A stretch of DNA of 64,000 bases from Mariniflexile maritimum (GTDB taxonomy: Bacteria; Bacteroidota; Bacteroidia; Flavobacteriales; Flavobacteriaceae). The notes under the pieces are model-generated. The model saw only the letters and a program-made list of their open reading frames with translations, searched no databases and was not told the origin of the DNA. A program made the translations under genes and the position numbers. This document shows, in pieces, positions 7,703 to 15,866 of the stretch (the stretch's first letter is position 1; each line of letters opens with the position of its first letter). The stretch spans positions 1-64,000 of the forward strand of contig NZ_WRPN01000009.1 in assembly GCF_009746565.1 (NCBI RefSeq), in the 5' to 3' direction.

Positions 7703-8314
7703 ATGCCAACAAATTTAAATGCCTTATTAAGGTATAAAGTAATTGACGAATGCTTAAAAAACAATCAAATTAATTGTAGCATTGATTTATTGATTAAGCG
7801 GTGTTCTAATGCCTTATCTGAAAGTACAGGGCAATTAAAAAGTATTTCAGAAAGAACCATTAGAGAAGACATAAGAGTATTACGAAGTGATGTATTAGGA
7901 TTTAATGCGCCTATAGTATTTGAAAATGGTAGATATTTTTATGAAGACAAAAACTATTCACTTTTTAGCAAACCTATCAATCAATTAGATGTTTTAAAGC
8001 AAGTTCAAGAGTTACTAATTGAGAATTTTGAAAAAATAGATACTAATAAAAATGCGCTACATTTATTAGCTAAATTATCTGAAATTACAGGTGAAGCTTT
8101 ACCTTTAAAATATAAAGAAAAAGACAGTAATATATTTGAATTTAAAATTCCTAATTATAAAAAGACATATATAGAAGAATTAGATGATTATCTATTACAG
8201 CTAAATTTCAAAAAAAACCACCATAATTTTCTTAAAAGAATTATACTCCTGTTTAATAAAAACAGCAAAAATCAAGAGCATTTCAGATGGGAATACATAT
8301 TTAAAGCCATTTAG
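7703..8314 (+). CDS. WYL-type transcriptional regulator lacking the WYL domain
   Basis: The first 90 residues match the N-terminal winged-helix region of Flavobacteriia WYL regulators: MPTNLNALLRYKVIDECLKN, then SERTIREDIRVLRSDVLGFNAPI and the strand pair YFYEDKNYSLF. In those proteins a WYL effector-binding domain of about 150 residues follows and the total is near 320-350. Here the protein ends at 203 residues with a lysine/asparagine-rich tail and no WYL motif. So it keeps DNA binding and perhaps the coiled dimer region but has lost the usual sensor, through truncation or as a separate subfamily. It is convergent with the integrase gene. Confidence 0.65.
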   Translation: MPTNLNALLRYKVIDECLKNNQINCSIDLLIKRCSNALSESTGQLKSISERTIREDIRVLRSDVLGFNAPIVFENGRYFYEDKNYSLFSKPINQLDVLKQVQELLIENFEKIDTNKNALHLLAKLSEITGEALPLKYKEKDSNIFEFKIPNYKKTYIEELDDYLLQLNFKKNHHNFLKRIILLFNKNSKNQEHFRWEYIFKAI

Positions 8315-8323
8315 ATTTAACAA

Positions 8324-8353
8324 AAAGGGGAAGCCAGCGATTACCTCCCCTTT
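8324..8353. terminator. Terminator shared by convergent regulator and integrase genes
   Basis: AAAGGGGA (8324-8331) pairs with TCCCCTTT (8346-8353). The second arm lies inside the last codons of the integrase gene. A/T runs on both sides make it usable from either direction. Confidence 0.6.
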
Positions 8354-9531
8354 AACTTTTCCATCTCTAAACTAACTTTCTTCTGAACCACTTTACCATA
8401 GCTTTCCTGCGTTATCTTCATATTGCTATGCCCTAACAATTCACTAACTATTTCCATAGGCACATCATTATAAAGCAATACAGTTGAGGCAAAAGTCTTT
8501 CTAGCCATATGCGTTGTGAAGTTTTTATCAATTCCAATAATAACAGCAATTTCTTTTAAATAGGAGTTATATCGCTGATTACTTATTCTAGCAAACACGG
8601 ACTTTCCACTATTACTATAGCGTTCTATAATTTCAAGTGCCTTAGGAAGCAACGGTATTGATAATGCCTTTGAGGTTTTTTCACGCTTCATCTTAATCCA
8701 TTTGTTACCATCAAACCCTTTAATAATATTAGAATACTTTAAGTCCATTAGCTCCCTGTATGGCAAGCCAGTATAACAACAGAACACAAATAAGTCTTTC
8801 ACAAACTGTAACCTAGGTTGTGTAAACTCATGCTCTTCTAGTTTTTTAAGCTCTTCTGGTGATAAGAACACCACTTCTTTACTAACACGTTTAGATTTAT
8901 AAAGCATAAAGGGTTCATTGTCCAAATACTTTTCAGAAACTGCCACTTTAATGGGTTTTCTGAAGCGCTGTATGCCTTTATTGATGGTAACCTGTTTCTG
9001 TTTCTTAACTACTTTTAAATAATATTCAAAGTCATTTAAGAACTGTAATTCAAGTTTTTTTAGAGGATAATCATTGGTTTTGAACTTCCATTTAATAAAT
9101 GCTTTTACGTCATTTTTAACGTACTCAAACTTGTTATAAGTTATTTGTTTGATATCAATGCCTATAAGTGTTTTAAGCTGTTTTAAGTAACGTTCAAAGT
9201 ATTCAACCACATTGTATTCTTTGGTCAGTTTTTCTCCCTTGTAGAGCCTGTAAATGTCATCAACAGTAAAGCTTACTTCTTTAACTTGTAACAATAAAAA
9301 AACCTTATTAATTTTTGTTTTAATAAGGCTTAGTTCTGTATTGATATAATCACTATCAGGTTCTGGTGGTTTAGCAATTTGTTGTTTACTATCCCAATGT
9401 TTAGGATTCACATACAGACCAGTAGAAAATACTTTTCTGACTTTATTATAGGTCAATCTGCACATTATAGCACAAACTCCTTTAGAGTTTTTTTTCTGCT
9501 TATTTATATTAAAAAGTATATTAATTTTCAT
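8341..9531 (-). CDS. Tyrosine recombinase (integrase)
   Basis: This 396-residue site-specific recombinase has an N-terminal arm-binding domain (about 1-90), a SAM-like core-binding domain (about 105-200) and a C-terminal catalytic domain. Catalytic residues seen are H-x-x-R in THMARKTFAS (about 338-347), the LGHSN motif (His) and the nucleophile Tyr in QESYGKV near residue 375. The usual first arginine position reads CYTGLPYREL, where many Bacteroidota integrases also lack the canonical Arg (as in IntDOT). Length is normal for the family. It lies 1.65 kb from tRNA-Asn and near the right boundary of the AT-rich region, so it probably moves this element. Confidence 0.9.
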   Translation of the reverse strand: MKINILFNINKQKKNSKGVCAIMCRLTYNKVRKVFSTGLYVNPKHWDSKQQIAKPPEPDSDYINTELSLIKTKINKVFLLLQVKEVSFTVDDIYRLYKGEKLTKEYNVVEYFERYLKQLKTLIGIDIKQITYNKFEYVKNDVKAFIKWKFKTNDYPLKKLELQFLNDFEYYLKVVKKQKQVTINKGIQRFRKPIKVAVSEKYLDNEPFMLYKSKRVSKEVVFLSPEELKKLEEHEFTQPRLQFVKDLFVFCCYTGLPYRELMDLKYSNIIKGFDGNKWIKMKREKTSKALSIPLLPKALEIIERYSNSGKSVFARISNQRYNSYLKEIAVIIGIDKNFTTHMARKTFASTVLLYNDVPMEIVSELLGHSNMKITQESYGKVVQKKVSLEMEKLKGR

Positions 9532-9705
9532 ATTGTTTACGATTTAAATTTAATAGGTTTATTTTTGATTAATTAAAGTTATTTATCTTTAAAAGGTTAA
9601 ACTAAAGGGATATAGAACAATGGATTTACTATGTTCAGCCTAAACCGATGACTGCTTATTGGCAAGTCAAACCTTAAAAAGTAATTACGGTAATGTGAGG
9701 AAAGG

Positions 9706-10956
9706 ATGAGTAAAAACCTTCAAATTAGGACATCTGAATTTATCGAAAAATCAATAAAAAGGCATGGTGATAGATTTGATTACACCAAAGTAGAATATTC
9801 TAATAGCCACACTAAAGTTTGTATAATATGCCCAGAACATGGAGAATTTTATCAATCACCAACAAATCATTTGTCAGGAAATGGATGTCCAAAATGTGCT
9901 TATCAGTATAACCATGGGAAGTATAGATTAACAACTTTTGAAACATTCCTATCACAAGCTAAGGAAATACATGGTGATAAATATGATTATTCTGAAGTGG
10001 AATGGAAAAACACTCGCACTAAAATTACTATAATATGCCCTATTCATGGTTCATTCACTCAAATACCTCAAAATCATATTAGGCTAAAATGTGGCTGTAG
10101 AAAATGCGGAAGGGAAATTGCTAGAACTAAGGTAAACAAGTATAATACACCTTATTTTCTAAAATCGGCTAAAAAGGTTCATGGGAATAAGTATGACTAT
10201 TCTAATACCATATGTTTTAATGCTACTGACAAAGTGGAAATAAATTGTCCTGTTCATGGAAAATTTAAACAAAATGCAAATCAACATTTACAAGGTCATG
10301 GTTGTCCTAAATGCAACTTCGACCAAATGGCGAAAGATAGGGCAATGGGAAAGGAACTTTTTATTACTAAAGCAAAAGAGTTATTTGGTGATAAATATAA
10401 TTACTCAAAAGTTGATTATGTAAATGGGAAGAAGAACGTTTGTATCATTTGTCCTGAGCATGGTGACTTTGAAGTTTCACCGAATAATCATCTGTCTAAG
10501 AAAAGTGTCTGTCCTACTTGTAATGAATCGAAATTGGAAAGAGAGTTAGCAACTATTTTAGATGAACAAAACATAATATATGAAAGACAGAAAAGGTTTA
10601 AATGGTTGGGGAGGCAATCATTGGACTTTTATCTTCCAGAACACGACATGGCAATTGAATGTCAAGGGATTCAGCACTTCAAACCAGTTGACTTTGGTGG
10701 CAAAGGTGTAAAATCGGCAAATCGATTGTTTGAAAAGAATAAAAAAAGAGATGATAGTAAACTTACAAAATGCTTAACTCATAACATACAGATGGTTTAT
10801 ATTATTGACAATGAAGAATATCTTGATAATAAATATCATTTTGATGTTACAGAAGCCTTTACATCTAATGTAAGTTATAAAATTATGCATATATATCATT
10901 TTGAGAATTACATAAATCATATTGTTGATATCTCTAATTTTTTAAAACAGAAATGA
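9706..10956 (+). CDS. Four-repeat zinc-cluster protein with C-terminal Vsr-like nuclease domain
   Basis: The 416-residue protein contains four tandem repeats of about 65-70 residues, each with the pattern F-x-x-x-x-A/S-x-x-x-H/F-G-x-x-(Y/F)-(D/N)-Y-(S/T), then ICPEHGEF-like (I/N-C-P-x-H-G-x-F) and a closing G-C-P-K-C. This resembles DUF723-type DNA-binding repeats. The last 140 residues hold a PD-(D/E)XK/Vsr-like nuclease core: SLDFYLPEHDMAIECQGIQH (about 305-325) provides the D...E-x-Q motif, and HNIQMVYIID closes the fold. Similar layouts are found in homing-type endonucleases and phage proteins. It sits between the integrase and the right boundary, so it is probably cargo. Whether it acts in defence or homing is unknown. 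Confidence 0.75.
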   Translation: MSKNLQIRTSEFIEKSIKRHGDRFDYTKVEYSNSHTKVCIICPEHGEFYQSPTNHLSGNGCPKCAYQYNHGKYRLTTFETFLSQAKEIHGDKYDYSEVEWKNTRTKITIICPIHGSFTQIPQNHIRLKCGCRKCGREIARTKVNKYNTPYFLKSAKKVHGNKYDYSNTICFNATDKVEINCPVHGKFKQNANQHLQGHGCPKCNFDQMAKDRAMGKELFITKAKELFGDKYNYSKVDYVNGKKNVCIICPEHGDFEVSPNNHLSKKSVCPTCNESKLERELATILDEQNIIYERQKRFKWLGRQSLDFYLPEHDMAIECQGIQHFKPVDFGGKGVKSANRLFEKNKKRDDSKLTKCLTHNIQMVYIIDNEEYLDNKYHFDVTEAFTSNVSYKIMHIYHFENYINHIVDISNFLKQK

Positions 10957-11016
10957 AGTATACCAAAATGAAACTATTTTAATAATTTTTAAAATTTAAT
11001 TATGGGTGTCTTTTGA

Positions 11017-11136
11017 TATTATGTTGGTACCCTAATAGGAGTCTTTTATATAACAAAAAACTTAGCAATTCAGAATTTAGAAGAAAAAGCCGTTAATGCC
11101 GCAATTAATTTAAAACCCCTTGTAAATACCGCATAA
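11017..11136 (+). pseudogene. Headless 3' remnant of a host gene at the element boundary
   Basis: A frame open from the TGA at 11014 encodes about 39 residues and then a stop, with the clearly protein-like tail LAIQNLEEKAVNAAINLKPL. It has no usable start codon in frame (only GTT/ATA/ATT). A terminator and tRNA-Asn follow directly, as they would after a complete chromosomal gene. I cannot name the parent protein. The likeliest explanation is that the element integrated into the 3' part of this gene and displaced its end. Confidence 0.45.
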
Positions 11137-11141
11137 AACCA

Positions 11142-11174
11142 AAAAAGACCTTACATTTCTGTAAAGTCTTTTTC
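11142..11174. terminator. Bidirectional terminator between gene remnant and tRNA-Asn
   Basis: AAAAAGAC-c-TTAC pairs with GTAA-a-GTCTTTTT around a short loop. It serves the tRNA on the minus strand and the remnant gene on the plus strand. Confidence 0.65.
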
Positions 11175-11183
11175 TTGTTTTTG

Positions 11184-11257
11184 CTCCCCCTCTTGGGCTC
11201 GAACCAAGGACCCTTTGATTAACAGTCAAATGCTCTAACCAACTGAGCTAAGGAGGA
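11184..11257 (-). tRNA. tRNA-Asn (anticodon GTT)
   Basis: On the minus strand the sequence folds as a full cloverleaf. The acceptor TCCTCCT pairs with AGGGGGA (one G-T pair), the D arm contains AGCTCAGTTGGTTAGAGC, the anticodon loop is TGTTAAT with GTT at 11223-11221, and the T arm CTTGG-TTCGAGC-CCAAG is intact. CCA is not encoded. The 3' end faces the integrated element. Confidence 0.95.
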
Positions 11258-11332
11258 GTGTTTGTTTTTCGCCTAAGCGAGCGCAAATATATATATATTT
11301 TTAGTTATCGCAAACAATATTTTTAAAAAATT

Positions 11333-12664
11333 TTAATTAAAAATGGCTTTAAAAATATCGTTGCCGTTTGCGAACAAAACCAAGGCGATCAATATAAAGA
11401 AGCCTACCATTTGGGCGTATTCCATAAATTTGTCGGCAGGTTTTTTACCAGAAACCATTTCGTATAGCAAAAACATCACGTGGCCGCCGTCCAGGGCGGG
11501 AATGGGCAGTAGGTTTAACACGCCCAACATAATGGATAAAAAGGCTGTTAAGTACCAAAACGCATGCCAGTTCCAAGTGGCGGGAAACATATTGCCAATG
11601 GCCGCAAAACCACCAATTTGCGCTGCGCCTTTTTTGGTAAATATGTATTGAAATTGCGCTAAATAGTCCTTTACTTCCCAATAGCCATTGCTTATGCCGC
11701 CACTAATACTTTCGGCTAGCGAATACTCTTTTTTGTTAAGTTTTATATAGTCCAAATCGGTTGGCGATGTCATAATGCCAATTTTTTTGTCCTCTCCCGG
11801 TACAATGGTTAGGTTCTGTACTTGGTTGTTGCGTTCCACTTCTACATTCAGGCTTCGTGCGGAACTGTTTTTTAGTTGATAGCTCAAATCGGAAAAATAG
11901 GTAATGGGCTGTCCATTAATGGCAACAATTTTATCGTTTGCTTGCAAACCGGCTTTGGCTGCGGGCGAATCTTTAATAACCGAATCCAAACTAAAGGGGT
12001 AACGTGGGGTTAAGGCAGCAAAATCGCCAGCCTCAAAAAGTTTGGTTCCAATATCCTCTGGAAGTTTTATGTCTTGAACGGTGCCGTTAGCATGTTCTAC
12101 CTTTATATTGTCAACCTTTCTAAACATTAAATATTTATTAACGTCCAATGAAAGTTCTTCAAATGGTTGGCCATTTACCGAAATAATCTTATCACCTTGT
12201 TGAAAACCGTAGTCTTCAAGCGTTTTGGCCACTGCAAAACCGTATTTAATATCATCTTTGGTAGAATAATTTGTTCCCCAAACAAACAGCATCATAATAA
12301 ACAGGAAGAAAGCCAGGATAAAGTTCATGAAAACACCACCCAACATGATGATTAAGCGTTGCCATGCGGGTTTCGAGCGGAATTCCCAAGGCTGTGGCGG
12401 TTGTGCCATTTGTTGGGTATCCATACTTTCATCAATCATGCCCGCTATTTTAACATAGCCACCCAAAGGCAACCAGCCAATGCCATAAACGGTTTCGCCA
12501 ATTTTCTTTTTGAACAAAGAAAACTTAACATCAAAAAACAAATAGAATTTTTCTACCCGTGTTTTGAATATTTTGGCGGGGATAAAATGTCCCAACTCGT
12601 GCAATACTACTAAAATGGAAAGACTTAAAATTAATTGAGCCGCTTTGATTAAAAATACAGACAT
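11333..12664 (-). CDS. rseP: RIP-type site-2 metalloprotease RseP
   Basis: RseP cleaves membrane-bound substrates such as anti-sigma factors and signal peptide remnants inside the inner membrane. The 443-residue protein shows the zinc motif HELGH at residues 22-26 in the first membrane helix, two tandem PDZ domains (about 145-290, including KDSPAAKAGLQANDKIVAINGQP) and the second metal-ligand motif NLLPIPALDGGHV near residue 390 in a late helix. Length is normal for Bacteroidota RseP. A minus-strand -7 box TACTTTTG lies at 12697-12690, 26 bases before the start. It is a single-gene unit facing the tRNA-Asn gene. Confidence 0.95.
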   Translation of the reverse strand: MSVFLIKAAQLILSLSILVVLHELGHFIPAKIFKTRVEKFYLFFDVKFSLFKKKIGETVYGIGWLPLGGYVKIAGMIDESMDTQQMAQPPQPWEFRSKPAWQRLIIMLGGVFMNFILAFFLFIMMLFVWGTNYSTKDDIKYGFAVAKTLEDYGFQQGDKIISVNGQPFEELSLDVNKYLMFRKVDNIKVEHANGTVQDIKLPEDIGTKLFEAGDFAALTPRYPFSLDSVIKDSPAAKAGLQANDKIVAINGQPITYFSDLSYQLKNSSARSLNVEVERNNQVQNLTIVPGEDKKIGIMTSPTDLDYIKLNKKEYSLAESISGGISNGYWEVKDYLAQFQYIFTKKGAAQIGGFAAIGNMFPATWNWHAFWYLTAFLSIMLGVLNLLPIPALDGGHVMFLLYEMVSGKKPADKFMEYAQMVGFFILIALVLFANGNDIFKAIFN

Positions 12665-12737
12665 GTATTACGTTTTTTTTATAACCGCACAAAAGTAAGC
12701 TTTTAACATCATATAGAAAACATAAAGCACTGTATTA

Positions 12738-14675
12738 CTAATCTTTTAACACGGTTTTATTAAATATTCCATTATTTGTAAACAATTTCACAAAAAGTAG
12801 GCCTGAAGGAAAAGAGGCGACATTAATTTGGGGTGTCCAGCCAGATTGCCGTACCAATTGGCCCAAAGCGTTATAGATTTTTATTTCTGAAATTTGGGTG
12901 TGCTCGGGTTTTATAATGGTTAATTCATCTTTTGCCGGATTGGGGAATAGGTGTATCTGGGAGGAACTACTCAAAGCATCAACGCTTAAAGTTGTGGTGT
13001 TGTTTTTTGAAATTAAATCGGCATCGGGATCAAATGTGATGGATGCCACCGCAAAATTGATTTCTTTGATAACATCTTGATTGTTTTCGGTAATAATGAA
13101 TGTTTCGTCTTGGGTTTCACCTAAAGTACCGGTAAACCTTATTTTTACCGGGGCCTCAAAAAAAGAAACCGATGCATCACTTTGTGTTTGCGAAACGTTT
13201 ATAATTACTTGGTTTGAAGTGGGTTGGTGCCATTGAACGGCATAACTTGGATGCCCTTGTTGGTATATCCAATCGTTAAAGAACTCGGTTAAATTTTCGC
13301 CACTTGTTGTTTCCATTATGGCTTTGAAATCTTGGGTTTTTGCATAGCCATAAGCCAAATTTGGGGCACTTAAATAATTTTTTACGCCCTGAAAAAAAGT
13401 TGCATCGCCCAATTTTTGTCTAAGCATGTGCAACACCATGGCACCTTTATTGTAGCTTAATCGAGCACTAAAAATCCTATTTACGAAGCTTGTATCGGCA
13501 TCTGTTAAATATACTGCACCATTGGTAAAAGCGGTTATATTGGAAATAAGATCTTGCCGCCAAGTTTTAAACGCTGAAGGGCCATCGAGGTTTTCAATAA
13601 CCAATCCCGATAAATAGGTTGCAAAACCTTCGTTCAGCCAAATGTCCTTCCAGCTTCCACAGGTAATTTTATTGCCAAACCATTGGTGCGCCAGTTCGTG
13701 GGCAATTAAATTTCTGTCAAACCCACCCATAAACGATACTGTGGTGTGCTCCATGCCGCCGCCATAGCCAAATTGGGCATGTCCATATTTTTCGTTGGCA
13801 AATGGGTATTCCTCAAAAAGATTGGTGTATAAATTCATAATATCAACCGTAATGGGCGTACTGTTTTGGGCTACTGTTAAGTTTTCTGGATACACATAAT
13901 TTACAATGTTGAAAGGTTTGCCGTTGTTGGGCACGGGGTGTGAATACACCTCATAATTGGTAACAGCAATGGCCACCAAATACGCAGGAATGGGGTAGCG
14001 ATGCTTAAAATGGGTGGTTTTGTTTGCTCCGTTAATTTTTTGGCCTTGCTCTAAGCCATTTGAAACTGCTACATAAGCATTGTTTGAAGGATTGAAGGTA
14101 GGCGAGGTGATATACACATCCAAAGAATCTGCCTTATCGTTCAAATCTTGTTTACAGGGCCACCACGCCTTGGCGCCGTAGGGTTCGGAAAGCGTCCAGA
14201 TTATAGGGTTGCCTTCATGTTGACTTTGCACAAACGAACCAAAACCAGATGTTATTGGGTTTCCTGAATAACTTATGGTTATCGAGTCTAAAACACCCTG
14301 ATTTTGGGTTGTTGGCAGGCTAATTATCAATTCGTCGTTCGCATTATGGGTAAATGAAAGTGCGCTACCTCGCTGCGTTACTTGCGAAACGTTCATGTTG
14401 CTGGCTAAGTCAACAGTAATTTGGTTTAAATTTGTCGTGGCTTCAAAATAGGTGGTTACACTACCCGATATTTGAGCCACCGAAGGGTTTACGCTAACCT
14501 CTAAACGGTGGTATTTTACATCATAATTTCCAGTATTTGAATTGGCTTTAAAAAGCATTTGGCTTAATGCGGCCTTGGCCTCGGTTTTTTGTATGTGGGT
14601 GAATGTTTTATGATAATCCTGCGCCAATAACCCGAAAGAGACCAAACAGCAAACGTATAGCAAACATGTTTTCAT
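12738..14675 (-). CDS. Secreted M1-family zinc aminopeptidase with T9SS sorting domain
   Basis: The 645-residue enzyme should remove N-terminal residues from peptides outside the cell or at its surface. A signal peptide (about 1-19, ending LLAQ) is followed by the M1 beta domain, the substrate motif GGGMEH (a GxMEN variant), and the zinc site HELAHQWFG (about 325) with the distant Glu in LNEGFATY. The last 80 residues are a type A T9SS C-terminal domain (IHLFPNPAKDELTI ... LFVKLFTNNGIFNKTVLKD), which targets it to the type IX secretion system. The usual C-terminal helical domain of large M1 enzymes is absent, as is common in these shorter bacterial forms. Monocistronic. Confidence 0.92.
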   Translation of the reverse strand: MKTCLLYVCCLVSFGLLAQDYHKTFTHIQKTEAKAALSQMLFKANSNTGNYDVKYHRLEVSVNPSVAQISGSVTTYFEATTNLNQITVDLASNMNVSQVTQRGSALSFTHNANDELIISLPTTQNQGVLDSITISYSGNPITSGFGSFVQSQHEGNPIIWTLSEPYGAKAWWPCKQDLNDKADSLDVYITSPTFNPSNNAYVAVSNGLEQGQKINGANKTTHFKHRYPIPAYLVAIAVTNYEVYSHPVPNNGKPFNIVNYVYPENLTVAQNSTPITVDIMNLYTNLFEEYPFANEKYGHAQFGYGGGMEHTTVSFMGGFDRNLIAHELAHQWFGNKITCGSWKDIWLNEGFATYLSGLVIENLDGPSAFKTWRQDLISNITAFTNGAVYLTDADTSFVNRIFSARLSYNKGAMVLHMLRQKLGDATFFQGVKNYLSAPNLAYGYAKTQDFKAIMETTSGENLTEFFNDWIYQQGHPSYAVQWHQPTSNQVIINVSQTQSDASVSFFEAPVKIRFTGTLGETQDETFIITENNQDVIKEINFAVASITFDPDADLISKNNTTTLSVDALSSSSQIHLFPNPAKDELTIIKPEHTQISEIKIYNALGQLVRQSGWTPQINVASFPSGLLFVKLFTNNGIFNKTVLKD

Positions 14676-14752
14676 AGATTTGATTTTTAGGTTTTTGTGT
14701 TAACGAATAGCAAATTAGGGCATTAAAATACTATTTTATTATGAATGTGTCG

Positions 14753-14760
14753 TATTTTTG
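14753..14760 (+). promoter_or_regulatory. -7 box of the SCO gene
   Basis: TATTTTTG matches the Bacteroidota sigma-A -7 consensus TAnnTTTG, 36 bases before the SCO start. Confidence 0.6.
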
Positions 14761-14796
14761 CGCCATTATACACTGTTTCTCTTTAAATAACATCGT

Positions 14797-15465
14797 ATGC
14801 TTTCCTTTTTTAAAGACTATAAACTATTCGCAATTGTTTTTCTGGTTTTATCCATCATCATCGTTTCAATTATTTACAATACTTTAAACGTGTACCAACC
14901 CTTGCCCATTTACCAACCATCTATGGTAAGTACCGAGTTGGTGGACAGCACCCTTCAATACAAAAAAAAATACCATAAAATAGCCAATTTCAAACTTATT
15001 AACCAAAACGGAAAGACCATAACCCAAAACGATTACAAAAATAAAATTTACGTTGCCGATTTTTTCTTTACAACCTGCCAAACCATTTGCCCGGTTATGA
15101 CAAGCCACATGGCCGACATACAACAGGAAATTTTAAATGATGATGAGGTTATGCTGCTATCGCACTCGGTTACCCCAGAAATTGATACCGTTGCACAATT
15201 GAAACGCTATGCCATAGAAAAAGGCGTGAACGATGCCAAATGGAATTTGGTTACGGGCGATAAAAAACAAATTTATGAACTGGCACGAAAAAGTTATTTA
15301 GCCGTAAAGGATGTTGGCGATGGTGGCCCTTTTGATATGATCCATACCGAAAACTTTATGCTTATTGATAAAAAGAAGCAAATTCGCGGGTTTTACGACG
15401 GCACCAATCCGGAAGCCATAAATAAACTTTTAGAAGATATTAAAATCCTTAAACAAGAAAAATAG
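14797..15465 (+). CDS. SCO1/SenC family copper chaperone
   Basis: SCO proteins carry copper to the CuA centre of cytochrome c oxidase or act as thiol reductases. This 222-residue protein has an N-terminal membrane anchor (about 8-28) and a thioredoxin-like domain facing the periplasm. The copper-binding motif TTCQTICPVM gives CxxxC at about residues 92-96, and the distal histidine ligand is in DMIHTENFMLID. All three copper ligands are therefore present. It is transcribed alone from its own -7 box and precedes, in the same direction, the feoAB locus from which it is separated by an 18-bp inverted repeat. Confidence 0.93.
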   Translation: MLSFFKDYKLFAIVFLVLSIIIVSIIYNTLNVYQPLPIYQPSMVSTELVDSTLQYKKKYHKIANFKLINQNGKTITQNDYKNKIYVADFFFTTCQTICPVMTSHMADIQQEILNDDEVMLLSHSVTPEIDTVAQLKRYAIEKGVNDAKWNLVTGDKKQIYELARKSYLAVKDVGDGGPFDMIHTENFMLIDKKKQIRGFYDGTNPEAINKLLEDIKILKQEK

Positions 15466-15478
15466 GTTTTTTTTTGTT

Positions 15479-15538
15479 GTTTGTTGTTGAGGCGTTGGCT
15501 GTTAAGATGTAAATCAACTTAACGCCTCAACAACAAAC
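15479..15538. repeat. Perfect 18-bp inverted repeat between the SCO and feoA genes
   Basis: GTTTGTTGTTGAGGCGTT (15479-15496) is exactly complementary to 15521-15538, with a 24-base loop. There is no T-run after the second arm, so it is not a textbook terminator, though it could still end the SCO transcript. An intergenic repeat copy is equally likely. Confidence 0.6.
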
Positions 15539-15595
15539 GACTTAACTTTAAAAAACCAAAACATTTAAACCTTTTAACCTTTAAACTTTAAACTT

Positions 15596-15631
15596 TTTAG
15601 ATTACTTTTGCTTCTTTAAAATCAATCTAAA
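15596..15631 (+). promoter_or_regulatory. feoA promoter with flanking inverted repeat (probable metal-regulator operator)
   Basis: A -7 box TACTTTTG (15603-15610) lies between the perfect repeat arms TTTAGATT (15596-15603) and AATCTAAA (15624-15631). The arms resemble half-sites of DtxR/IdeR-type boxes (TTAGGTTA ... CTAACCTAA). A repressor bound here would cover the promoter. The regulator encoded at 22103-22756 is a candidate. Confidence 0.5.
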
Positions 15632-15635
15632 TAAG

Positions 15636-15866
15636 TTGCAGCATACAATAGCCGATTTAAAACGTGGCGAACGCGCCATTATCTTGGATGTTTCATCCAT
15701 ACATATTCCTTTAAAACTCTTGGAAATGGGCTGTTTGCCCGGTAATTCGGTAGAACTTGTTCAGTTGGCACCGTTCAAAGATCCTATGTACTTAAATATT
15801 AACGGTACGCATTTGGCAATACGCAAAGAAACCGCCATGCATATTTTAATTGAAAAAGAAACATGA
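15636..15866 (+). CDS. feoA: FeoA ferrous iron transport accessory protein
   Basis: FeoA is a small SH3-like cytoplasmic protein that assists FeoB. The 76-residue sequence fits the family along its length: TIADLKRGERAIILDV at the start, then LLEMGCLPGNSVELVQLAPFKDPM and the closing NGTHLAIRKETAMHILI. The start must be the TTG at 15636, because no ATG or GTG is available in frame upstream. A weak start could limit its synthesis. The gene overlaps feoB by four bases. It is the first gene of the feoA-feoB-Cys-rich peptide operon and its promoter lies within an inverted repeat. Confidence 0.9.
   Translation: MQHTIADLKRGERAIILDVSSIHIPLKLLEMGCLPGNSVELVQLAPFKDPMYLNINGTHLAIRKETAMHILIEKET

Noticed and set aside
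1-9531. Prophage
   Set aside because: There are phage-like ATPase and integrase genes but no capsid, tail, terminase or lysis genes in the visible part, so an integrative element is the safer name.
11445-11681. Minus-strand frame inside rseP
   Set aside because: It is a different frame of the same strand as rseP, within conserved rseP coding sequence, and encodes no plausible protein.
15479-15538. Classical intrinsic terminator after the SCO gene
   Set aside because: The stem is perfect but no T-run follows on either strand, so I list it as an inverted repeat only.
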